Below are positions 1 through 5,564 of a DNA stretch of 5,564 nucleotides, piece by piece. Location: NCBI GenBank assembly GCA_031276055.1, contig JAISNW010000091.1:1-5564 (forward strand), written 5' to 3'. The first letter of the stretch is position 1. Every line of letters starts with the position of its first letter. A model generated the notes under the pieces. The model did not search any database. It was given only the letters and a program-made list of their open reading frames with translations, and was not told the DNA's origin. The DNA comes from Deferribacteraceae bacterium. GTDB lineage: Bacteria > Chrysiogenota > Deferribacteres > Deferribacterales > JAISNW01. A program made the position numbers and the translations under genes.

Positions 1-1662
1 GAAAAGGCAGCCTTAATTACCAAAAATATTCCCCATGACCTTTTAAGCGATCCGTTATGGGCGGAGGAGAACCTCTCAATAGCAGGCAGTTCTCTTATGG
101 GGCACCTTAGATACAGCACTACAGGGAAGAACGGCGCAATGTATCTGCACCCGTTTTTACGCCGCAGCAACTGGCGCAGCCGCAACCTTCTCCTCTGTGG
201 AAATTTTAACCTTACAAATGTTCAGGAGATGTTTGAATATATGGTTGCTGAAGGGCAGCACCCGCGCCTTAATGCAGATACATATCTTATGCTTGAAACA
301 CTAGGCAGTAAACTTGACCGCCATATTCAAGGGCTTTATGATAAGCTGTCAGGCAACGCCGTCGGCGAAGAGCTAAACTCCCTTATCGCTGAACAGACTG
401 ATTTTGTATGGGTGCTCAAAAACTCCAGCATGAAGTGGGACGGCGGGTATGTGGTGTGCGGTTTTACGGGGGATGGGGCCGGCTTTGCTATGCGGGATCC
501 GTGGGGGATACGCACCGCTTTTTACTATGCAGATGAAGAGGTGTTAGTCGTCGCATCTGAACGCCCTGTTATTCAAACAACTTTTAACTTAGATGCCGAA
601 GAGATATCAGAGTTGCCGCCGGGAGAAGCGTTGATTATAAATGGGAAAAATGAAGTCCGCACCGCACAGATCCGTCTACCCGCAGAAAAGATTACCCCGT
701 GCTCATTTGAGAGGATATATTTTTCCAGAGGTTCAGACCGCGACATATATAAAGAACGTAAACAGTTAGGGCGGCAGTTGGTGCCGCATATCTTAAAAAC
801 CATAGATGAAGATATGCAAAACACCGTATTCTCGTTTATACCCAATACAGCAGAGATGGCATTTTTCGGCATGATGGAAGGCTTTGAAGAATATTTGCGC
901 GAGAAGCAGAAGGTGCTTGTTGCAAATATAGCTTCCAATCTTGATATAGACAGCATCCTCTCTATGAAGGTTAGACAGGAAAAAGTTGCAATAAAAGATA
1001 TAAAGCTAAGAACTTTTATCTCTGAAGATGCAGGCAGAGATGATCTTGCAGCCCATGTATACGATGTCACCTATGGTTCAATCATAAGAGGGAAGGACAA
1101 ACTAGTTGTTATTGATGACAGCATTGTGCGCGGCACCACCTTAAAACAGAGCATTATAAAGATATTAGACAGGTTGGGTCCCACTAAGATTGTTATCGTT
1201 TCATCCTCTCCGCAGATACGTTATCCTGACTGTTACGGAATAGATATGAGCAGTATGCAGGAATTTGTTGCATTTCGCGCGGCGATAGCCCTTTTGCATG
1301 AGAGGGGGTTGTCTACCCTAATAGACGAGGTTTATGAAAAGTGCGTGCAGCAGGAAGCGTTTCCAAAGGAGCAGATTTCAAACTTCGTAGCGGAAATTTA
1401 TAAACCGTTCACTACCGATGAAATTTCGCGCAAGATAGCACAACTTTTGACGCCTGAAGGGGTAAATGCAGAGATAGATATAGTTTACCAGAGCATCGAA
1501 GGGCTGCACGCGGCTTGCCCTAATCATAAAGGGGATTGGTATTTTACTGGAATATACCCGACCCCCGGCGGAAGAATGTTTGTAAATCACGCTTTTATAG
1601 ACTATTACCGCGGTAAAAAGCGCAGCCGTATTGAATACGCCGCCCTTGCAGATATGTATTAA
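1..1662 (+). CDS. Amidophosphoribosyltransferase, long PurF-like form (5' end outside window)
   Basis: The frame is open from base 1, with 553 codons before TAA at 1660-1662, so the gene begins upstream; the ATG at 97 is internal. The family transfers glutamine-derived ammonia to PRPP to give 5-phosphoribosylamine, the first step of cytosolic de novo purine synthesis. The N-terminal glutaminase (Ntn) domain shows GHLRYSTTG (100-126), whose Arg binds glutamine in PurF, and GNFNLTN (199-219), matching the oxyanion-hole segment. The nucleophilic N-terminal Cys is not in the window. The phosphoribosyltransferase domain carries the PRPP loop VVIDDSIVRGTT (1105-1140). Past the usual PurF end lies a C-terminal extension (about 1400-1662) containing GDWYFTG and YPTPGG. 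From memory it closely matches the roughly 627-residue Bacteroides protein rather than the shorter classical PurF, so perhaps 75-85 residues are missing. Whether it is the cell's main PurF or a paralogue cannot be told, so no symbol is given. Confidence 0.9.
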   Translation, partial: EKAALITKNIPHDLLSDPLWAEENLSIAGSSLMGHLRYSTTGKNGAMYLHPFLRRSNWRSRNLLLCGNFNLTNVQEMFEYMVAEGQHPRLNADTYLMLETLGSKLDRHIQGLYDKLSGNAVGEELNSLIAEQTDFVWVLKNSSMKWDGGYVVCGFTGDGAGFAMRDPWGIRTAFYYADEEVLVVASERPVIQTTFNLDAEEISELPPGEALIINGKNEVRTAQIRLPAEKITPCSFERIYFSRGSDRDIYKERKQLGRQLVPHILKTIDEDMQNTVFSFIPNTAEMAFFGMMEGFEEYLREKQKVLVANIASNLDIDSILSMKVRQEKVAIKDIKLRTFISEDAGRDDLAAHVYDVTYGSIIRGKDKLVVIDDSIVRGTTLKQSIIKILDRLGPTKIVIVSSSPQIRYPDCYGIDMSSMQEFVAFRAAIALLHERGLSTLIDEVYEKCVQQEAFPKEQISNFVAEIYKPFTTDEISRKIAQLLTPEGVNAEIDIVYQSIEGLHAACPNHKGDWYFTGIYPTPGGRMFVNHAFIDYYRGKKRSRIEYAALADMY

Positions 1663-1667
1663 GGGAG
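1662..1667 (+). promoter_or_regulatory. Shine-Dalgarno site of xseB
   Basis: AGGGAG, containing a GGAG core (1664-1667), ends four bases before the ATG at 1672 and overlaps the last base of the upstream stop codon. It fixes the xseB start and shows tight spacing of the two genes within one transcript. Confidence 0.7.
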
Positions 1668-1671
1668 CTGT

Positions 1672-1926
1672 ATGAATTTTGAGGAAAAGTTAAAACGTTT
1701 AGAAACGATTGTTCAACAGATGGAAAACCCCAAAAAAGAGTTAGGGGAGTTGATCAAACTCTTTAAGGAGGGAGCCGCCCTCACCAAAGAGTGCCGCACC
1801 GAACTTTCAAGTATGGAAAATGAGGTGAAAAAAGTTATGGAAGAGATTAACACTGGTTCTAAAAGTGAACCTGAAGACGAAAGCGTTGACAGATACAATG
1901 ACGAAAACGATGAACTTCCTTTCTAA
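1672..1926 (+). CDS. xseB: Exodeoxyribonuclease VII small subunit
   Basis: This 84-residue protein has the family's helical-hairpin pattern: FEEKLKRLETIVQQME (residues 3-18), then a second helix with LFKEGAALTKEC (30-41) and a heptad-like run to about residue 59. XseB subunits bind the large subunit XseA to form exonuclease VII, which degrades single-stranded DNA in both directions in the cytoplasm during repair. Length is usual for the family (about 70-85). The ATG at 1672 has a good Shine-Dalgarno site, nine bases after the preceding stop. xseA is not in the window; the gene just upstream is the PurF-like one. The last 24 residues are a low-complexity, strongly acidic tail (nine Asp/Glu between 66 and 81) ending DELPF, which resembles the C-terminal tip of single-stranded DNA-binding protein SSB. 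The tail's coding sequence overlaps the start of ispA in another frame. Confidence 0.9.
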   Translation: MNFEEKLKRLETIVQQMENPKKELGELIKLFKEGAALTKECRTELSSMENEVKKVMEEINTGSKSEPEDESVDRYNDENDELPF

Positions 1927-2806
1927 TGCGGCGCAAGCGGTAAATGAATGGATAGACGCCAATATAAAAACAGAGTTCAGATATAATATAAACCTCTATG
2001 ATGCTATGCGCTACTCACTTAAAGCAGGCGGCAAACGTCTGCGCCCGGCGCTTTTAATAATCGCTTATGATCTTGTAAACGGTTTTTCAACTGATCTAAA
2101 AGCTCACCCTGCCCTTGCCTATGCAGCTGCTCTGGAGTTGGCGCATACGTATTCGCTTATACATGATGATCTGCCTCAGATGGATAATGATGATTTTAGG
2201 AGGGGAAAACCTACAAACCATAAGGTGTTCGGCGAAGCCAACGCAATTTTAGCGGGGGATGGGCTTTTAACATTGGCAGCCTTGACATTCGCAACCGCTA
2301 AAGATGAAATCCCGCCCCACCGCAAACTTTCAGCCCTCGCTCTATTTCTTGAGGCGGTAGGTCCGCTGGGGATGGTAGGCGGTCAATATATAGATATGAA
2401 TTTTGCCGACTTTGCAGATAGTGGGAGAGGTGAGCTTTTAGAAACTCTCCACACCCAGAAAACCGCCCTTTTCATAGCCGCCTCTCTTAGCTGCGGGGCG
2501 CTTTTGGCGGGGGGGGGTGATTTAGAAGTTGATGCTCTGTCTAACTACGGTAAACATATCGGGCTTGCTTTTCAGATAGTTGATGATATTTTAGATATTG
2601 AAGGCGACCCTGCTCTCACGGGCAAAGCATCTCTGCAAGACGAAAAGAATAAAAAGCTGACATATCCATATTTTTTCGGAATAAAACGGTCAAAAACTAT
2701 CGCTGAAGAGCATATCTGGGCGGCAAAAGAAGAGCTAAAACGGCTCAAGAGGGATACTGCAATCCTATCTGAACTGGCGGACTACATATATGGCAGAAAT
2801 GCCTGA
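1910..2806 (+). CDS. ispA: Polyprenyl synthase, farnesyl diphosphate synthase type
   Basis: This soluble, cytosolic trans-prenyltransferase condenses DMAPP/GPP with IPP, most likely to FPP. From the ATG at 1910 it has 298 residues, close to E. coli IspA (299). Visible motifs: GGKRLRP (40-46); first Asp-rich motif DDLPQMD (86-92), with the DDxxxxD spacing of bacterial type II FPP synthases; GKPTNHKVFGEA; GGQ; and second Asp-rich motif DDILD (225-229), followed by LTYP (250-253). The residues five and four before the first motif are Tyr and Ser, as in known FPP synthases, which argues for C15 rather than a longer product. The C-terminus, LADYIYGRNA, also fits the family. The start is uncertain: ATG at 1898 and GTG at 1865 are in frame, and none has a clear Shine-Dalgarno site. 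I chose 1910 for length and fit; it overlaps xseB by 17 bases, suggesting translational coupling. A run of nine G lies inside the gene. Confidence 0.93.
   Translation: MNFLSNAAQAVNEWIDANIKTEFRYNINLYDAMRYSLKAGGKRLRPALLIIAYDLVNGFSTDLKAHPALAYAAALELAHTYSLIHDDLPQMDNDDFRRGKPTNHKVFGEANAILAGDGLLTLAALTFATAKDEIPPHRKLSALALFLEAVGPLGMVGGQYIDMNFADFADSGRGELLETLHTQKTALFIAASLSCGALLAGGGDLEVDALSNYGKHIGLAFQIVDDILDIEGDPALTGKASLQDEKNKKLTYPYFFGIKRSKTIAEEHIWAAKEELKRLKRDTAILSELADYIYGRNA
2509..2517 (+). repeat. G9 homopolymer tract inside ispA
   Basis: Nine consecutive G encode the end of an Ala codon and three Gly codons (LLAGGGDL). As given, the reading frame is intact on both sides: the second Asp-rich motif DDILD follows in frame. 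Such tracts are prone to slippage during replication and to sequencing miscounts. Confidence 0.85.
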
Positions 2807-4673
2807 ATTCTCCCTTTTAGGCAAGATAGAACTTCCTCAAGGGATAAAAACCTTATCTTATGAGCAGCTGGATCTGCTTGCTAATGAAACAAGGGAGGCA
2901 ATTCTTTATTCAGTTTCTAAAAACGGCGGGCATCTAGCCTCCAGCCTTGGGGTTGTGGAGTTGACCATTGCACTTTTAAGGGTAATGGAAGTTGAAACAG
3001 ACAGAATAATCTGGGATGTGGGGCATCAGAGCTACCCATACAAGGTGTTGACGGACAGATTTTCCCGCTTTGATACTTTAAGAACGTTTGGCGGATTAAG
3101 CGGTTTTCCAAAACCATCAGAGAGCAGATACGATGCGTTCAGCACAGGACATGCTTCAACTTCTATATCTGCCTGCTTAGGCTTCGCAACTGCGGATATG
3201 TTAATTGGGAGGAAGCGCAAAATCGCCGCCGTCATCGGAGATGCGTCCCTCTCAGGCGGGCTGGCGTTTGAAGGGCTTAACCATTTAGGCTCGTCTAAAA
3301 CGCCTATGCTTGTTATCTTAAACGATAATGAGATGTCTATAAACCACAATGTGGGAGCGCTTTCTGCTACATTATCGCGGATGTTGACGGGGGATGTTTC
3401 AATAACATTGAGGCGGGATATGCGCCGTTTCCTCGAGGGAATACGGGCAAGAGGGCTATCAAAACTTGCCCGTAAGATAGAGGAAGGGGCAATCTCATTT
3501 TTTACGCCCGGCATCCTCTTTGAGGAGTTGGGCTTGCGCTATATGGGACCGATAAACGCCCATAAGATAAGAGATGTTGAAAAGGCGCTCAACACTGCAT
3601 TTGCTTATACTGACCGCCCTGTTCTTCTGCATTTAGCGACTGTAAAGGGGAGAGGGTTTCCCATGGCGGAAAAAGACCCCGAAAATTACCACAGCATATC
3701 CTCCTTCGATATTGAAACAGGGATTCCAAAGAAGTTTAACGGCGGCAAAACATGGACAGACGCCTTTGGAGAGGCGCTTGTAAAACTTGCAGAGAAAGAT
3801 GAAAAGATTGTAGCTATAAGCGCTGCAATGAAAGACGGCGTAGGGTTAACCCAATTTGCCGAAAGTTTTCCAAACAGATTTTTTGACGTCGGCATAGCTG
3901 AAGCACATGCTGTAACCTTTGCAGCGGGGCTTGCTGCAGCGGGGTTAAAACCATATTTTGCTGTTTACTCCAGCTTTTTGCAACGGGCGTTTGATCAGAT
4001 TCTTCACGATGCTGCGCTTCAAAAGCTCCCCGTGAGGTTGTGTATTGATAGAGGGGGGCTTGTAGGGCAGGATGGAGCTACGCACCACGGCTCTTTTGAC
4101 ATCTCTTATCTTAGGTTGATGCCGCATATCGCAATATTTCTTCCACGCAGCCTTTATGAGTTTGAAAAGATGCTCTTCATCTCGGCGGACTATGATGGAA
4201 CTCTCGCTATCCGTTATGCTAGAGGCGCTCCAGATTATGACAACGTGCCTAATGCCCCTGTAATATTAGGTGAACCTGAAATTATAACGGAGGGCGGAGA
4301 AACGGCTATAATATCTGCAGGGCATATATTCCCTGAAGCGCTTGATCTATTCTCTCTGTTAAAGAAAAATGGGCGTCAGGCAACGCTTATAAATCTCCGC
4401 TTTGTCCGCCCGCTCAATACAAAAACCCTGCTAGATGCGGTGAGAGGGAAAAAGCTGATAATAACGATTGAGGAAAACGCCCGCTTTGGAGGGGTAGGAG
4501 AGATGCTAACCCCTATTATACTGAAAGACAACCCAACTTGCTCTGTTCATATAGCGGCGATTCCTGATGAATTCATCCCGCATGGCACGATTGATGAATT
4601 GCGGAGATATGCGGGCTTGACCGCCCCGCAAATCTTTGACGATGTCCGCCCTATCTTGTCAAAACTTTCTTGA
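2790..4673 (+). CDS. dxs: 1-deoxy-D-xylulose-5-phosphate synthase
   Basis: A thiamine-diphosphate enzyme that condenses pyruvate and glyceraldehyde 3-phosphate, releasing CO2, to give DXP, the entry compound of the MEP isoprenoid pathway and a precursor of thiamine and pyridoxal. Its 627 residues are the usual length. The N-terminal TPP domain shows GGHLASSLG (His48), WDVGHQ (75-80), the TPP/Mg motif from G150-D151 to NDN (178-180), and AEKDP with YH (His301). The middle transketolase-like domain (about 320-490) shows FFDVGIAEAHAV with catalytic Glu371, YSSFLQRAFDQ with Tyr393 and Arg399, and VGQDGATHHG with Asp428 and His432, each about one residue from its E. coli counterpart. The C-terminal domain covers about 495-627. 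Unusual residues are GDA for GDG, GPINAH for GPxDGH, and IAEAH for IAEQH; the main catalytic residues remain. The ATG at 2790 overlaps ispA by 17 bases; ATG at 2799 is possible. Neither has a clear Shine-Dalgarno site. Confidence 0.96.
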   Translation: MAEMPEFSLLGKIELPQGIKTLSYEQLDLLANETREAILYSVSKNGGHLASSLGVVELTIALLRVMEVETDRIIWDVGHQSYPYKVLTDRFSRFDTLRTFGGLSGFPKPSESRYDAFSTGHASTSISACLGFATADMLIGRKRKIAAVIGDASLSGGLAFEGLNHLGSSKTPMLVILNDNEMSINHNVGALSATLSRMLTGDVSITLRRDMRRFLEGIRARGLSKLARKIEEGAISFFTPGILFEELGLRYMGPINAHKIRDVEKALNTAFAYTDRPVLLHLATVKGRGFPMAEKDPENYHSISSFDIETGIPKKFNGGKTWTDAFGEALVKLAEKDEKIVAISAAMKDGVGLTQFAESFPNRFFDVGIAEAHAVTFAAGLAAAGLKPYFAVYSSFLQRAFDQILHDAALQKLPVRLCIDRGGLVGQDGATHHGSFDISYLRLMPHIAIFLPRSLYEFEKMLFISADYDGTLAIRYARGAPDYDNVPNAPVILGEPEIITEGGETAIISAGHIFPEALDLFSLLKKNGRQATLINLRFVRPLNTKTLLDAVRGKKLIITIEENARFGGVGEMLTPIILKDNPTCSVHIAAIPDEFIPHGTIDELRRYAGLTAPQIFDDVRPILSKLS

Positions 4674-4678
4674 ATTTG

Positions 4679-4708
4679 TTGCAATACTTTCTCCTTTTGT
4701 GTTAGTAT
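4679..4708 (+). promoter_or_regulatory. Putative sigma-70-type promoter for the EF-G-like gene
   Basis: In the 61-base gap after dxs, TTGCAA (4679-4684) and TAGTAT (4703-4708) resemble -35 and -10 boxes with an 18-base spacer; the overlapping GTATAA (4705-4710) is an alternative -10. The surroundings are AT-rich. I see no hairpin with a T-run after dxs, so readthrough from the upstream operon also remains possible. Based on consensus matching by eye only. Confidence 0.4.
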
Positions 4709-4723
4709 AACTCTATATTTTTC

Positions 4724-4729
4724 GGGAGG
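4724..4729 (+). promoter_or_regulatory. Shine-Dalgarno site of the EF-G-like gene
   Basis: GGGAGG lies five bases before the ATG at 4735. It is the strongest ribosome-binding site in the window and supports the chosen start, which places the P-loop at residues 13-20 as in related proteins. Confidence 0.8.
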
Positions 4730-4734
4730 CGCTG

Positions 4735-5564
4735 ATGGATATAAGCATTATACGCAATGTCGCTTTAATTTCACATGGGGGGGCGGGGAAAACCAGCCTA
4801 TCTGAAGCAATCTTATTTAACGCCAAAATTACCAAGCGTTTAGGGGATATTGAGAACGGAACGAGCGTTATGGACTATGACCCTGTGGAAATTGCCCGAA
4901 AACTTTCCACCAATATTAAAGTTGCAACGGTAGATTGGAATAGATACCACCTTAATATCATTGACACTCCAGGATACGCCAACTTCCTTCATGAGGCAAA
5001 AACAGCCCTCTCCGCAGTGAGCGGGGCAGTGGTTCTTGCATCCGCAATCACAGGGGTTAAAGCTGAAACCGAGCGCGTATGGGGCTATGCTAATGAATTT
5101 TCCCTTGCCCGCCTAATATTCATCAATAAGATGGATAAAGAGCGGGCGGATTTTTACCATGCGATGGCTGATGTAGAGAAAGTATTTAATATAAAACCCC
5201 TCCCGCTCTACCTTCCTATTGGAGCTTATGAGACATTTAAGGGGGTTATAGACCTCATTAAGATGAAAGCCCTAATCTATCCAAACGATGCAACAGCTGC
5301 GTATACCGAGCATGAGATACCCGCGGAGCTTTTAGATGAGGCTAAAAGATACCACGAAAGGCTTGTGGAGACTGTAAGCGAAACTGATGACGCCCTCATA
5401 GAAAAGTATCTCGACACAGGAGATTTAAGTGAGGAGGAGTTGATAAACGGAATTAGAGAAGGCGCTATTACCAAAAAATTTGTTCCTGTCTTGTGCGGTT
5501 CGGCGACAAAGAATATAGGCGCAAAACTTTTATTAGAGGCGATAATAAAATACCTTCCTTCCCC
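4735..5564 (+). CDS. EF-G-like translational GTPase (EF-G2/FusA2 type), 3' end outside window
   Basis: The window contains 276 codons plus two bases, covering the GTPase domain with its G' insertion; the frame is open to the end. Full-length relatives are near 690 residues, so about 60% is missing. GTPase motifs visible: G1 SHGGAGKT (13-20), G3 DTPGY (77-81), G4 NKMD (131-134), and G5 CGSA (254-257) followed by TKNIG. The stretch GTSVMDYDP (42-50), then EIARKLSTN, is the signature of EF-G-like proteins rather than canonical EF-G: switch I lacks RGIT, and the usual His of DTPGH is Tyr81. Canonical EF-G translocates tRNA-mRNA on the ribosome and helps recycle it; the role of EF-G2-type paralogues is less settled, and a mycobacterial member is reported to lack ribosome-stimulated GTPase activity. 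The sequence most resembles, from memory, the Geobacter-type paralogue. It has its own Shine-Dalgarno site and a probable promoter, so it need not be co-transcribed with dxs. Confidence 0.9.
   Translation, partial: MDISIIRNVALISHGGAGKTSLSEAILFNAKITKRLGDIENGTSVMDYDPVEIARKLSTNIKVATVDWNRYHLNIIDTPGYANFLHEAKTALSAVSGAVVLASAITGVKAETERVWGYANEFSLARLIFINKMDKERADFYHAMADVEKVFNIKPLPLYLPIGAYETFKGVIDLIKMKALIYPNDATAAYTEHEIPAELLDEAKRYHERLVETVSETDDALIEKYLDTGDLSEEELINGIREGAITKKFVPVLCGSATKNIGAKLLLEAIIKYLPS

Noticed and set aside
97..99. ATG at 97 as the start of the first gene
   Set aside because: The frame continues upstream to base 1 with family-like sequence, and starting here would remove most of the glutaminase domain, including its nucleophilic Cys.
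573..1070. A 165-codon open frame on the minus strand
   Set aside because: It lies wholly inside the amidophosphoribosyltransferase gene, and its translation is Ser-rich and unlike any family I know. The + strand frame has clear conserved motifs, so this is a shadow.
1865..1867. GTG at 1865 as the ispA start
   Set aside because: It would overlap xseB by 62 bases and add 15 residues with no family counterpart, and there is no Shine-Dalgarno site before it. ATG at 1910 or 1898 fits better.
3032..3514. A 160-codon open frame on the minus strand
   Set aside because: It lies antisense to the TPP-binding domain of dxs, with no recognisable motif; a shadow of a strongly conserved gene.
4674..4734. 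Transcription terminator between dxs and the EF-G-like gene
   Set aside because: I found no GC-rich inverted repeat followed by T residues in these 61 bases; the T-rich stretches lack a stem.
5277..5474. A 65-codon open frame on the minus strand near the end
   Set aside because: It is antisense to the EF-G-like GTPase domain, which is open and conserved on the + strand.

Overview
The window holds five protein-coding genes, all on the + strand and tightly packed. It reads as a housekeeping stretch of a bacterial chromosome. I see no mobile element, CRISPR array, RNA gene or phage gene, and no strong sign of a new defence or biosynthetic system. The only real gap is 61 bases, between the fourth and fifth genes.

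Layout: (1) positions 1-1662, the 3' part of a long-form amidophosphoribosyltransferase of the class II glutamine amidotransferase/PurF type, with its N-terminus outside the window; (2) 1672-1926, the small subunit of exodeoxyribonuclease VII (xseB); (3) about 1910-2806, a farnesyl-diphosphate-type polyprenyl synthase (ispA); (4) 2790-4673, 1-deoxy-D-xylulose-5-phosphate synthase (dxs); (5) 4735 to the window end, an EF-G-like translational GTPase of the EF-G2 (FusA2) kind, truncated by the window.

xseB-ispA-dxs is a gene order known from many bacteria. Dxs makes the first committed intermediate of the MEP isoprenoid pathway, and IspA condenses the resulting C5 units into C15 FPP for quinone, undecaprenyl and other lipid carriers. 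XseB is a DNA-repair protein carried in the same transcript. Genes 1-4 are separated by 9 bases or overlap by about 17 bases, so they probably form one operon. The fifth gene has its own plausible promoter and a strong Shine-Dalgarno site.

Organism: a bacterium using the MEP pathway, with mid-range GC by eye and frequent GGG (Gly), ATA (Ile) and AGA (Arg) codons. The EF-G-like protein most resembles the form I know from Geobacter-like Desulfobacterota, while the amidophosphoribosyltransferase most resembles the roughly 627-residue form of Bacteroides. These are memory-based impressions, so I do not assign a phylum.

Points worth a second look: an SSB-like acidic ...DELPF tail on XseB, altered GTPase motifs in the EF-G-like protein, a run of nine G inside ispA, two equal overlaps at starts lacking a Shine-Dalgarno site, and substitutions in otherwise conserved Dxs motifs.
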